A DNA stretch of 64,000 nucleotides from Rhodococcus sp. P1Y (GCF_003641205.1 NZ_CP032762.1:4603501-4667500); one strand, 5' to 3'. Positions 8,590 through 17,812 are shown, numbered from the stretch's first letter. The notes: generated by a model from the letters alone, not told the origin. Made by a program: numbers and translations.

Positions 8590-9102
8590 TCATCCTCCGT
8601 TTACCGGTTGGTTGTAGGTGTGTCCGTTGATGGTGGTGGTCATGGTGCCGGTGGCACGCATAACGTTGTCTCTCTTTGTCTGTCGGTCGAGGGTGAATCC
8701 CTCAGGGCTGGTTACAACAGTCCCGTCATAGAGACCGGAGATCGTCAAGTCGGCTTTCCATGTGATGTCCGACAGCGGCGAATCTTGATATATCTCAGCG
8801 CTTTGCGGGCCATTGATGATGAGTTCGCCGTCGTCGGTGAATTCGTCGAAGACAACGGAGATCGACATGGTGCGCGTGCCTTTGTCATTCGCCGTCACGG
8901 TGATATCAGCAACGCCACCCGCGGCTCCGTTCATGGTGTAAGTCCCGGCCGGAATGCTCGGGCGGGGCGGCATCGGTTGGCCGGGTGTGTAGTCGATGCC
9001 CCATTCCACGATCGTCGCCGGTTTTACGTCGACTGGATCCTTGGCGGTGAAGCCGTCGAATTTTGCCACGACGATTCGGGAGTTCGGCTCACCTGGAGAC
9101 AT
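8590..9102 (-). CDS. Hypothetical beta-rich protein, likely 3' part of a broken gene
   Basis: 170 residues from ATG 9102, rich in Thr, Gly, Val and Asp, with alternating segments such as PAGTYTMNGAAGG and TWKADLTISGLYDGTVV that suggest an extracellular beta-sandwich. There is no signal peptide. The same frame continues upstream past ATG as APACGGENPLPCPQ until a TGA, and upstream of that a second protein-like stretch lies in the same frame (9214-9525). It therefore looks like the downstream half of one gene interrupted by stop codons. No family is recognised. Confidence 0.45.
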   Translation of the reverse strand: MSPGEPNSRIVVAKFDGFTAKDPVDVKPATIVEWGIDYTPGQPMPPRPSIPAGTYTMNGAAGGVADITVTANDKGTRTMSISVVFDEFTDDGELIINGPQSAEIYQDSPLSDITWKADLTISGLYDGTVVTSPEGFTLDRQTKRDNVMRATGTMTTTINGHTYNQPVNGG

Positions 9103-9213
9103 CTGCGGGCAGGGAAGCGGATTCTCGCCGCCGCACGCTGGTGCCTGAACGATCTGTTCGGCTCACACGGCACCTGTTCCGTCCGCCAACCACGCCGGGG
9201 CGGCGGATGCGTT

Positions 9214-9525
9214 TCAGTTCAGGTCGTTGTCGTACGAGAGCTGCTGACTCTTCAGGGTGTCGGTGTCCACGAGGTAAGGCTGGAAGAAGCGGCGTTCGCT
9301 GTTGTTGCGCATGCCTGAGATGTAGCCCGCAAGCGGCAATTCGTCGATGATCGGTGGGATCCCGGGGGCGCCGGCGACAAAGTCGAGACGACCGGACCCC
9401 ATGGTATTGAGGGCCAGCATGTGCTTCCCGGCCGGCAAGGTCATTAGGGGGTCCACATAACCCGCATGGCGGGTGAGGGGGCGAGACTTTCCGTCGACCA
9501 GGTCCGTCGCTATTGCATCCCCCAA
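9214..9525 (-). pseudogene. Upstream fragment of the same broken exported-type gene
   Basis: About 103 residues from TTG 9525 with no good ribosome-binding site: LPAGKHMLALNTMGSGRLDF, a GIPPIIDELPLAGYISGM segment and the end LSYDNDLN before TGA. The frame is identical to that of the segment ending at 8590. The 111 bp between them translate in frame with just two TGA codons (9214-9216 and one more). This supports one ancestral gene of roughly 310 codons now inactivated, and missing its own N-terminus. Confidence 0.4.
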
Positions 9526-10080
9526 CGGTCGGACGTGACAGGCCCGCTTGACCGACCGCGGATTTACTTCCTGCCTGCGTCAGCGAGACGGCGTTCGGCT
9601 GGTTTCGTAGGGCGCACGCCGTGCGTGATTGCTACCGTAGGCGTTGGCCGAGATCATGGCGAGTGCCGCGTGGGGCCCTGTGTGTAGATCTGGGCTTTGC
9701 AGCGGCGGAAGGTGCAAACAATCATCGGTCTCACCGACAGCGTGGGCGTCTTCGCAAGACTGGATTTGTGACATCGGTCCTGCGAAAGGGGTTGCGCGGC
9801 GATTAGCTAGTCGACAATAGACATTATGTAGGTTTGAGTGAGACTGCCGCTCTTGCAATGTCATTGACGGAACAATTGCGTAATGTTCTTATCACGGGAG
9901 CCACCTCCCCAGAGTGGCAGCAACCACCACACAAGGGCAATTCAGGACTCTCGAGCTCACCTCGTACACGCGGTTTCGCGCAGAGATCCGGGGATGCCGT
10001 CCACGATAGATGTTGCCGCCAGTCCGAAGGTGGTCTCGACTGCGGCCGATTCGAAGCGATATGGCGTAGTGCACTGCGTA
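9526..10080. other. Degenerate DNA without a supported gene
   Basis: Short open frames exist on both strands, but none has a ribosome-binding site or recognisable domain. The stretch lies between the broken gene and the transposase remnant and is best read as eroded mobile-element or gene debris. Confidence 0.5.
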
Positions 10081-10483
10081 CCCTCCCACCCACTTTTCTC
10101 TGTCCTGATCTCGATGCCAGGCATCGGAATCAGGACAGCAGCACGCATCCTCCTCGAAGTCGGTGACGGTTCGGCATTCAAAACAGCAGGACACCTGGCC
10201 GCCTACGCCGGCATCGCACCCGTGACCCACCGATCCGGCACCTCGATCCGAGGTGAGCACCCTGCAAGATCGGGCAACCGCAAACTCAAACGAGCGTTGT
10301 TCCTTTCGGCCTTCGCCGCACTGCACGACCCCACCAGTCGTGCCTACTACGACCGCAAACGCGCCGAAGGCAAGAGACACAACGCAGCGCTCATCTGCCT
10401 CGCCCGCCGCCGATGCGACGTCCTAAATCGCCATGCTCAAGACTAAAACCCTCTACCAACCGCCCACTACTCATGCCGCATGA
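10081..10483 (+). mobile_element. IS110-family transposase remnant (C-terminal domain, frameshifted)
   Basis: The translation carries the C-terminal helix-hairpin-helix and Ser domain of IS110/IS116/IS902 transposases: LISMPGIGIRTAARILLEVG, FKTAGHLAAYAGIAPV, SGTSIRGEHPARSGNRKLKR and the ending segment RAYYDRKRAEGKRHNAALIC. The N-terminal DEDD catalytic domain is absent. Near 10425 an extra base shifts the frame: the expected ending AMLKTKTLYQPPTTHAA continues in the +1 frame from ATG 10433 to TGA 10483. The element is a dead fragment. No flanking inverted repeats are expected for IS110 and none is seen. Confidence 0.8.
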
Positions 10484-10721
10484 CAGAAACCATAGGGACA
10501 CCCCCGACGCGTCCGGTCGAGCACAAAGGAACGCAGCAGCGGGATAGGAGCTGCGCTACAACGTCCTCGGCCGCAATCGAGCGACATCTGTCTGCGACCC
10601 TCACCGCCGCAACGAAGTCGGGCATCGGCACCAGGTTCGATGTGTTGGCCGCGAACCGACGTCAACCGACGAAACCGTGTGTCGGGGCGTCCCTGCACGC
10701 GGTTTCGTCATCGGCCAGCCC

Positions 10722-12938
10722 TTACGAGACGGTCGACATGTGATCGTCATGCTCCGGGTTCGGCTGCAGATTTTCATCTAGTGCCCGGCCTTCGACATCG
10801 AGATCAGGGATTATTTTGTCGAGCCACTTCGGGAGCCACCAGGCGCTCTCACCCAGTAGAGCCAGCATCGCAGGCATGAGAATCAGGCGAACAATGAATG
10901 CGTCCGCGAAAACGCCGACTACCAGTCCGAAAGCGATGGACGCGGCGACTGCCATCGTGCTGCTGGCAAAGCCCGCGAAAACGAACACCATGATCGCTGC
11001 AGCGGAGACCAGCACAGGCGCCGAAGTCTTGAACCCGGACACAACAGCGTCTTTCGGTGACATTCCGCGCGAATGCATTTCTTGGATCCGCGAGACCAAA
11101 AAGACTTGATAGTCCATTGCCAAACCGAACAATACGCCGACCAGAATGATGGGGAGAACACTCAGCATCGGGTCGCCCTGTGGTGCAGGAATGAGCGCAT
11201 CGAGCCAGCCCCATTGGAACACCGCGACACTGCCTCCGAAGGCTGCTCCCACCGACAACAGGTACCCCAGGGTCGCGATCAGCGGGACCAAAAGTGAACG
11301 GAACATTATTGTCAGCAGTATGAACGAGAGCACGACGATGACGGCAACGTACTTGAGCAGCGCCTGATGCAACTGTGCGTCCCCATCGACTCCAATTGCT
11401 GTTTCACCGGTGACCTCGAGATGTACACCGGTGATCGAGTCGGCGCGATCACGGATGTGGTCGACAAGGTCTTTCAAGCTTTCGTCGATCGGGCTTCCGA
11501 CCGGGACCACCGTGTAGAGAACCGTTTCACCGTCAGCGCTGACCGTGCCGGGATCCACACTCTGCACGCCGTCGAGGCCAGCGAGTTGGAGCTGCACCGG
11601 CGTGAGGTCCGTAGCAGCGTTGTCCCCGTCTGCGACCACCATGAGCGGGCTTTGCACGCCGCCGAACTCGTCGACGATCAAGTCGTAGGCGTGACGCTGA
11701 GTCGATGCGGGATCCATGCCTCCCGGTACGTTCTGAGCTGTCTTCATGCTGAGCACGGGCAGCGTAATCAGAAGCAGGACAACAACTCCCGCAACAATCG
11801 ACACCACGGGCCTCGTCACGAGGAACGCAACCCAGGCACCGAATATCCGCGTGCTTTTCGAAGGTGTCGGTTCAGCAGGATTGTTCTCGCCATCGCGAAC
11901 CCTCTGCTTCCGGGGAAGCGCACGCATTCCGAGGGTACGCAGCAGGGTGGGCAACAACGTCACGGACATCAACATCGCCACCAGAACACCGAAGGCGCCG
12001 GCCATACCCATATCGGTGATGAAACTGATGCCGACCACACTCAGACCGGCGAGCGCGATGATGACGGTGAGACCGGCGAACACAACCGCGGTGCCGGCCG
12101 TACCAACAGCCCGACTCACTGCAAGTTCGACGCTATGACCCGATTTCAGCTCGGTCCGAAAGCGCGTCAGGATGAACAGGCTGTAATCGATGCCGACTGC
12201 AAGGCCGAGCATCGCCGACAAAGTGATGGTCGTGGGTTCGATCGGGCTCAATGCGCCGTAGGCGAGGACCCCGATTGTGCCGACCGCGACACCGCTGAGT
12301 GCCACGAGCATATTCGCACCCGCTGCCAGCAGGGAACCGAAGGTCAGGAAGAGCACGACGAACGCCACCAGAATCCCGGCGATCTCACCGACACCACCGA
12401 CCGACGCCTCGGGTTCGAACAGTTGCCCGCCGACCTCGGCCGTCAGTGACGAGGGAGCCCCGTCGGCGACGGCAAGTACAGCGTCGTATGCCGCGACCTG
12501 TCTATCTTCGTCCATCGGGTCGAACGTCAGCGTCGACACCACGGTGGTCCCGTCCGCCGATACATAGGGACTGCTCGGGTCGAATGGGTCGCTCAACGAC
12601 TGCAGACCGTCGACGCCCGCAGCCGAACTTAGGACTGCGTCGACCTGATCCCGCATCGTGGGGGCTGTTATCGCTTCGCCGTTCGTAGTCTGCAGAACGA
12701 GTTGAAGGCTGCCTCGGTCTTTGGCAGCGCCGTCTGGTGCGGGAAATTTGTCCGCCACCATTGTCATCGCTTGCCCTGCCCGGGTTTCCGGCGCCGACGG
12801 CGCAGCCGATTCAGTGCTCGAAGAAGTCCCGAATGCCAGAATACCGGTTAGTACGAGAAGTGCCGCCACCCATGCGACGACGACGAGTATTCGATGACGG
12901 GCACTGAAAAGCCCTATCCAAGCCAGACGTTTCGGCAT
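10722..12938 (-). CDS. MMPL/RND-family membrane transporter
   Basis: 738 residues starting at ATG 12938, set by AGGAGAACC immediately upstream. Layout is the two-fold MMPL pattern: one N-terminal helix, an outer domain, five to six helices, a repeat of the same, then a cytoplasmic tail. Proton-relay-type motifs are LAVGIDYSLFILTRFR in the first bundle and LFGLAMDYQVFLVSRIQE in the second. MMPL proteins export lipids, siderophores or drugs using the proton gradient. The gene follows a response-regulator gene in the same direction with a 132-bp gap, so it may be a target or operon member of the two-component system. At this length it resembles the generic short actinobacterial MMPL exporters more than the large mycolate transporter MmpL3. 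Substrate unknown. Confidence 0.9.
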   Translation of the reverse strand: MPKRLAWIGLFSARHRILVVVAWVAALLVLTGILAFGTSSSTESAAPSAPETRAGQAMTMVADKFPAPDGAAKDRGSLQLVLQTTNGEAITAPTMRDQVDAVLSSAAGVDGLQSLSDPFDPSSPYVSADGTTVVSTLTFDPMDEDRQVAAYDAVLAVADGAPSSLTAEVGGQLFEPEASVGGVGEIAGILVAFVVLFLTFGSLLAAGANMLVALSGVAVGTIGVLAYGALSPIEPTTITLSAMLGLAVGIDYSLFILTRFRTELKSGHSVELAVSRAVGTAGTAVVFAGLTVIIALAGLSVVGISFITDMGMAGAFGVLVAMLMSVTLLPTLLRTLGMRALPRKQRVRDGENNPAEPTPSKSTRIFGAWVAFLVTRPVVSIVAGVVVLLLITLPVLSMKTAQNVPGGMDPASTQRHAYDLIVDEFGGVQSPLMVVADGDNAATDLTPVQLQLAGLDGVQSVDPGTVSADGETVLYTVVPVGSPIDESLKDLVDHIRDRADSITGVHLEVTGETAIGVDGDAQLHQALLKYVAVIVVLSFILLTIMFRSLLVPLIATLGYLLSVGAAFGGSVAVFQWGWLDALIPAPQGDPMLSVLPIILVGVLFGLAMDYQVFLVSRIQEMHSRGMSPKDAVVSGFKTSAPVLVSAAAIMVFVFAGFASSTMAVAASIAFGLVVGVFADAFIVRLILMPAMLALLGESAWWLPKWLDKIIPDLDVEGRALDENLQPNPEHDDHMSTVS

Positions 12939-13070
12939 GGTTCTCCTGAATTCGCTGCGAAGGTGACCGCGGGCGACGTGCGCCGCGATCATGACCCTTT
13001 CACTGTGCTGCGATTCGTCCGGTTAATCGTCGTCCAGGAGGACCGTTGCTCCTACTGCATCGGTAGTACG

Positions 13071-13730
13071 TCAATCAACGAGACCCGCCCGATACGCGAA
13101 CGCGATCAGCTGTGCCCGGTCACGAGCGCCGACTTTTGTCATGGCTCGATTGATGTGAGTCTTCACCGTGAACGGCGACAGGTGGAGACCCGCCGCGATC
13201 CCTGCGTTGCTCTCCCCCGTTGCCGCCGCTAACACCGCTTCCAACTCGCGCGGGGTAAGAGCATCGAACTCCCGACGCAGTGCAGAATCGATCGCGCGCG
13301 GACGACTTTCAGCAACATGGTCGATCAACGACGCTGCAGCAGATGAGGAGAGAGCGGCACCCCCCGCCGCTACCTCACGGATTCGCGATGCCAACTCCGC
13401 AGGCCCCACGCCCTTACTCAGAAATCCGTTGGCGCCTGCCGTAAGCGCTTCCAGGACCGTAGATGCCTTGTCGAATGTTGTGAGCACGACGATCTTGACA
13501 GTGTCTGCGGACGCGAATTCCCGTATGCGTCGGGTCGCTTCGACCCCGTCCATCACAGGCATGCGTAAATCCATCAGCACGACTTCGGCGACGCCATCCC
13601 GAACCGCGCGCACCGCGGCGGCACCGTCGGCGACATCAGCGGTCACCTCGATGCCGTCGACGGCGTCGAGTATCGCACGGAGACCCTGCCGGATAATTTC
13701 TTGGTCGTCGGCAAGCAATACCCGAATCAT
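13071..13730 (-). CDS. NarL/FixJ-type response regulator
   Basis: 219 residues. The receiver domain (1-120) has the acidic pair in LLADDQEIIRQGL, the phospho-acceptor Asp in VVLMDLRMPVMDG and the conserved Lys in GFLSKGVGPAELA. The LuxR-type DNA-binding helix-turn-helix is at the C-terminus: LTPRELEAVLAAATGESNAG, then LHLSPFTVKTHINRAMTKVG. ATG 13730 overlaps the histidine-kinase stop by 4 bp (ATGA), so the two are translationally coupled. The likely role is phospho-dependent activation of nearby promoters, perhaps the MMPL gene downstream. Confidence 0.95.
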   Translation of the reverse strand: MIRVLLADDQEIIRQGLRAILDAVDGIEVTADVADGAAAVRAVRDGVAEVVLMDLRMPVMDGVEATRRIREFASADTVKIVVLTTFDKASTVLEALTAGANGFLSKGVGPAELASRIREVAAGGAALSSSAAASLIDHVAESRPRAIDSALRREFDALTPRELEAVLAAATGESNAGIAAGLHLSPFTVKTHINRAMTKVGARDRAQLIAFAYRAGLVD

Positions 13731-14902
13731 GCCAAAGCCCCATGCTGCGAGGGAAATTCGGCTTCCACGACAAATTCGTCGGCGGCCGTTCCGATACGTA
13801 GTTGTCCGCCGACCGAGGTCACGCGTTCCCGCATACCCACGAGACCGTAGCCATCTCGTGCCCGGCCGCCGTTCGATTCGCTGCCTCGGATGTTGCTCAC
13901 GCGCATCAGTATTCGGTTGTCGACCGTATCGATGTGCACGCTCGCCGATCCGTTCCCGTGCCGATGCGCATTGGTGAGTGCCTCTTGCATCACTCGGTAG
14001 AGCGCCACGTCGACGGCTGGCGCCAGGCAACCCGGATCGACGGACACCGCATCGTTTATGTCGAGACCTGCACCACGGAACGAAGCGAGCAACGTTTCCA
14101 ACCTCCAAACGCTCGGAACCACCTCCGCGGCGGGACTGTCCTCGACGCCGCCACGCAAGACGCGCAGGATGCTCTGTGTTTCCTCGAGAATGGTTTGCAC
14201 CCCTACCCGGGCTGACGCGATCGCGACGCGCGAGCGATCCGCTTCTGGTGGAAGCGCGACCTCTGCCATTCCCAAGTTCATGCTGAGAACGGCGACCTCG
14301 TGGCCCATCATGTCGTGCAAATCTCGCGCGATCCGGACCCTCTCCTCCGCAACTCTCCGGTTGACCTCGTTGTGACGCGCCGACGCGGCATCACGGGCAC
14401 GGTCGTCGAGCGCATTCCAATACAGGTCTCGGCTTCGCACAGCATTTCCGGTCGCGGCGGCAGCCAGACACACCGAGAATCCGAGTATTGCGGCCGCGTC
14501 GAATAGTCCCGCGTCGTTCGCGTACACCGAAGCTCCGAATGCCACCGCTGCGGTCGTCAATCCTGTGCCGATCACCGACATGCCTCGCAGGGTCATGGTG
14601 AAGACGGTGAAGGTAGCGATCGTCCACATCACGAGAGGATCCCAGAACAGGGCATCGACGACGATGCCCAACAACACCAGGATCAAACCCACCCAGGGGT
14701 GCGAGCGGGCGAGCACCACGCCGCACATTGCGACGGCAAGCGCGACGTAGCCGCCTGGCGTACCGGAACCGGCGACCAACACTGCGAGCTCGACTGCCCC
14801 AGCCATCAGAGAGACGACGAACGCAGACTCGCTCAACACCGGAATCCGACGAAACCACGGACGTCGCACGCGCGGATCCCACGCTTCGACTGTTTTAGGC
14901 AT
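13727..14902 (-). CDS. Sensor histidine kinase, HisKA_3/DesK-type
   Basis: 391 residues starting at ATG 14902 (TGGAG upstream; ATG 14911 is an in-frame alternative). The N-terminal third has about five membrane helices and no large outer loop, suggesting sensing within or at the membrane. The dimerisation helix carries the phospho-acceptor His in ERVRIARDLHDMMGHEVAVL. The ATPase domain has the N-box in VMQEALTNAHRHGNGS and G-boxes in DGYGLVGMRERV and GGQLRIG. It pairs with the overlapping response-regulator gene. Signal unknown; cell-envelope stress would fit an MMPL-linked system but is inference. Confidence 0.95.
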   Translation of the reverse strand: MPKTVEAWDPRVRRPWFRRIPVLSESAFVVSLMAGAVELAVLVAGSGTPGGYVALAVAMCGVVLARSHPWVGLILVLLGIVVDALFWDPLVMWTIATFTVFTMTLRGMSVIGTGLTTAAVAFGASVYANDAGLFDAAAILGFSVCLAAAATGNAVRSRDLYWNALDDRARDAASARHNEVNRRVAEERVRIARDLHDMMGHEVAVLSMNLGMAEVALPPEADRSRVAIASARVGVQTILEETQSILRVLRGGVEDSPAAEVVPSVWRLETLLASFRGAGLDINDAVSVDPGCLAPAVDVALYRVMQEALTNAHRHGNGSASVHIDTVDNRILMRVSNIRGSESNGGRARDGYGLVGMRERVTSVGGQLRIGTAADEFVVEAEFPSQHGALA

Positions 14903-15516
14903 GCTCCACATTCTTGCGCTGCTTCTGCCAACTGCGAACAACGGGTCGAGGATCGATCTCGCACCGAGCCAGCAGTGACCGTGACCCTGTTGCGCCCGAG
15001 AACACCTCACGTCCACGCCGGTTGCGCGTGCAGGCGCCTCTCGGCGTAGCCGCACACAGACGGGAGGCCTGATCGAACACCGCGCTCAATCGCTTATCGA
15101 CAATGATTTTCGCAGCGCTGCGGTAGACGAAGAAGTTGCTCCGCACTTCGAGGGCGCCGACTGTCGTTTTGATACGAACAATCGACACCAGGTGTCGCGT
15201 GCGTCAGGGGGTTCCTCGGACCCCTGTTGCATCGACAGCAATCGACGAACGCGCCCGCGCACCATGTGAATGTCGTCGTCGATCACAACTGGCTCGTGCT
15301 CCGACGCGATCTCGCGATGCGTTCGCGCACCGGGACGGTCATGCGTGTGGGAATCCAAAAGCGACAGTCCTCGGTGAACAAGCTTACCCATGTGGTGGGA
15401 CCGTTCTCCCCGTGGACGTTGCGTCGAACGTCGGACGCCACGCGCGTCCTGTTCCCGCGGCTCGCTGACCGCATGGACCATGCGTGAGAGGCGCTGACGA
15501 GCCCGTCACTTGCTTG
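14903..15516. other. 614-bp gap upstream of the histidine kinase
   Basis: No gene is supported. Short frames on both strands lack ribosome-binding sites and domains. It should hold the promoter of the HK-RR unit near 14950-15150. The remainder toward 15516 may be eroded DNA beside the truncated amidohydrolase. Confidence 0.4.
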
Positions 15517-16335
15517 TCAGGCTCGCCGGGAGCGGGCCTGACGGACCGCCTCGGTGATCACCGCGTTCACCTGGTCTCGGACTAGCTCGGGGATATCGGG
15601 CACGCCCATGACGAACAGCCCGATCAACCACGCCACCCCGCTCATGAGATCACGGAGGTTATGTTGCAGTGCAGCCATATTCGCGCACGGAGCACCGAAA
15701 TCCGAGCCGTACACGAGGTGCTCTAGCGTCGTCACCGTCAATATTGGCGCCAGGGAACTAGCCGAACCCGACATTGCCGTGTCGTAATAAACCCTGCGCA
15801 GCGCCTGGGACACGTCCTCCGCCGTGACCCCCTCATGTGGGACCCAGTCCGCCTCGCACAAGAGGTGAAGCCGCCCCGCAAGTGCGGGAAGCACGCCACC
15901 GCCGTGGGTAAAGATCACGCGGACGGCCTGGTGGTCCTGCAACGTGCGTGACCACAGCAAACTCACCGCAGTTCGGGCTGTATCGAACGCCACTTCGAAG
16001 AGGGGCGGCGGTAGCGGCAACACTCCCGGGGTGAACGGATTCGGGTGAACCAGAACCGTGGCGCCTCGTCGGTCGAGTTCGCGCCACACGGGTCTGAATC
16101 GTTCTGCGCCCAGAAATTCCCCGCCGTAGGTCGCGCACAGCGCAAACCCGTCCGGTCGGTGTTCCCTCGTCACCCGTTCGATTTCCTCCACCGCCGCGTC
16201 GACATCCTCGAGCGGAGGTGCCGCGAGCAGACCGAACCGTGTGGGATCGTCGGCCACCGCGGACGCTCCGACGTCATTGGAGCGGCGCACGCCTGACGGG
16301 TCGTACACCGACGAGTCCGACGCCGAGGCCAACAC
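15517..16335 (-). pseudogene. Amidohydrolase-2 family protein lacking its N-terminus
   Basis: About 272 readable residues belong to the ACMSD/6-methylsalicylate-decarboxylase-like TIM-barrel family: DPTRFGLLAAPPLEDVDAAV, GFALCATYGGEFLG, metal or active-site His in VLVHPNPF and IFTHGGGVLPALAGR, and LVYGSDFGAP near the end with its catalytic Asp. The family normally runs about 320-340 residues and opens with an HxHxxP metal-binding strand. That strand is missing here; the recognisable homology begins at about 16300, directly against a truncated integrase on the other strand. The product could not bind both metals as the family does, so I treat it as a pseudogene created by the same rearrangement. 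Confidence 0.7.
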
Positions 16336-17017
16336 TCCAGAAGTCCGCAGTCCGCGCGCTGACTCCCGACGGCTCGACGAATTGCGCGGACGCGTGCAGA
16401 ACTACTCTCGCCACCAGACCATCGACGAATATGGGGTCGTACGGCCGAAGCTCGGACAACGACCCGGTGCCGATCTCGAGGACATTCTTATGCTCCTGAT
16501 CGCCACAGGTGCTCGCATCGGTGAGCTCTTGGCTTTGAAGTGGGACCAAGTCGATCTGGACTCGCCGATCCCGACAGTCACATTCAGCGCAACTCTTGTT
16601 GTTCCGCGAGCGGCCGGCGAGCGCCTCTTCCGTCAGAACTTCCGAAAGGGTGATGCACCTCCGCTTACCGTGGTGCTCCCGCCGTTCGCGGTCACAGCAC
16701 TCCGACGTAGGCGCGCTATGCCAACTTTTCAGAACCCGGAGAACGCGCTGTTCGTGACGGGCACCGGCAATTGGGTATCGCCGGCGAACGTTCGGAGATC
16801 GTGGCGAGCTGCACGCGGCGACAACTTCGACTGGGTAACTCCTCACACCCTCAGAAAGACCGTAGCCACTCTGGTAAAAGAGACTTACGGGGTCGAAGCA
16901 GCTCAGATTCAGCTGGGACACGCCAACACGAGGGTCACCGAGGCGCACTACATCCAGCGAGTGACCTTGGCCCCAGACATGAGCGACGCGCTGAACAAGT
17001 TTGCGCCCAAGGCTTAG
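16241..17017 (+). pseudogene. Tyrosine recombinase (phage-type integrase), catalytic domain only
   Basis: Recognisable sequence begins near 16330 and covers the catalytic domain: active Arg in LLIATGARIGELLALKWDQV, the His-x-x-Arg box in TPHTLRKTVATLV, LGHANTRVTEAHY with the second His and the nucleophilic Tyr. The arm-binding and core-binding N-terminal domains, usually 150-200 residues, are missing. The first ~30 codons of the open frame overlap the amidohydrolase antisense and are not integrase-like. It points at a tRNA-Lys gene 330 bp downstream, the usual target side for such enzymes. All catalytic residues are present, but without DNA-binding arms it is probably inactive. Confidence 0.75.
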
Positions 17018-17234
17018 GCTTCCCCATGCATCAAGGTCCGGCTGAGCCGGTCGCGTGGACAGTTGGGCCTGGCCCCATCATCGGCAATTCTGGCCAGATC
17101 TCGGCAGGCGGGACCGATCGCGCTCGCCGCAACCTCGAACGATCTGTCCTTGAACTTTCGAGAGCGTAAACGGACCGCAGGCGTAAAGCCGCCCATCAAG
17201 GGTCGCGCGGAGCTCCTAGCAGGAACGGAGCAAG

Positions 17235-17279
17235 CAACTCATCACTTTGCCCTCAAAGTGATGAGTAAGTGATGAGTTG
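17235..17279. repeat. Three-arm repeat able to form alternative hairpins
   Basis: CAACTCATCACTTT (17235-17248) pairs perfectly with AAAGTGATGAGT (17255-17266), and its first 13 nt pair perfectly with AAGTGATGAGTTG (17267-17279). The two right arms are near-identical direct repeats. The element lies between the integrase stop and the tRNA-Lys terminator. It could be a recombination site, a regulatory RNA switch or a terminator stem without U-tract. Confidence 0.55.
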
Positions 17280-17299
17280 GGGCAAAACCCCGCAAAAGC

Positions 17300-17342
17300 A
17301 AAACACCCCGCCTCCAGCTTTACGCTGGTGACGGGGTGTTTT
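17300..17342. terminator. Strong bidirectional intrinsic terminator after tRNA-Lys
   Basis: An 11-bp perfect stem, AAAACACCCCG with CGGGGTGTTTT, encloses an inner CCAGC/GCTGG stem. It sits 5 bp beyond the tRNA 3' end on the tRNA strand and has T-runs on both sides, so it can stop transcripts in either direction. Confidence 0.85.
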
Positions 17343-17346
17343 AGTG

Positions 17347-17420
17347 TGCGCCATCAGGGATTCGAACCCCGGACCCGCTGATTAAGAGTCAGCTGCTCTA
17401 ACCAACTGAGCTAATGGCGC
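17347..17420 (-). tRNA. tRNA-Lys (CTT anticodon)
   Basis: A full cloverleaf is readable on the minus strand: acceptor GCGCCAT pairs with ATGGCGC, discriminator A, D-arm GCTC/GAGC, anticodon stem around loop CTCTTAA giving CTT, and T-arm loop TTCGAAT. No CCA is encoded. The 3' end faces the integrase remnant, the orientation expected of an integration target. Confidence 0.95.
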
Positions 17421-17512
17421 CGATCCGCAGCGCGTGTTCTCTGCGCTGCGGGAGAAACATTAACAGGAGAAGCCGCCGAATGTGAAATCGCCAGGTCAGA
17501 GCACCTGAAACG

Positions 17513-17734
17513 TCAGCTGAAGATCTTTCGGACAACGAGAACCGCGACGACTGCACCCACCCCGATGAGGGTGAACTTCACCGGGGGCTCGTTGAGCTTG
17601 GCGACGATGTTCTGCTTGGTGGTCTCGGCGATCCGCTTCGGGCTGGCCCGGACGCTGAGCTCATCCAAGGTGCTGGCGAGCTGGTTTCGAGCAGCCTCGA
17701 TCTCGCGCTCGATCTTGTCGGTGTCCCTGGCCAC
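17513..17734 (-). CDS. DUF3618 small membrane protein (Rv2520c-like)
   Basis: 73 residues from GTG 17734, set by an excellent GGAGGACAC ribosome-binding site. The sequence opens MARDTDKIEREIEAARNQLA, the charged helix typical of DUF3618, with SPKRIAETTKQNIVAKL in the middle and one C-terminal membrane helix (TLIGVGAVVAVLVVRKIF). It diverges from bcp with a 78-bp gap, the same arrangement as Rv2520c-bcp in M. tuberculosis. Function unknown; a membrane-anchored helical protein facing the cytoplasm. Confidence 0.88.
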   Translation of the reverse strand: MARDTDKIEREIEAARNQLASTLDELSVRASPKRIAETTKQNIVAKLNEPPVKFTLIGVGAVVAVLVVRKIFS

Positions 17735-17812
17735 GTGTCCTCCAACTTGTCGCAAAAGCTTGTATGTCACGGTCGAGCCTAGAGCACTGCGAATCTTGGA
17801 TAGTCTCGTCGT

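Noticed and set aside
9103..9216. Selenoprotein with TGA recoding
   Set aside because: Two TGAs close together, no recognisable selenocysteine context and no start or signal peptide; pseudogene decay is simpler.
14903..15516. Small protein genes upstream of the histidine kinase
   Set aside because: Candidate frames lack ribosome-binding sites, have no domains and overlap the expected promoter.
15517..17420. Intact prophage or genomic island at tRNA-Lys
   Set aside because: Only a truncated integrase and a truncated metabolic gene are present. No second copy of the tRNA 3' end was seen and no phage structural genes occur.
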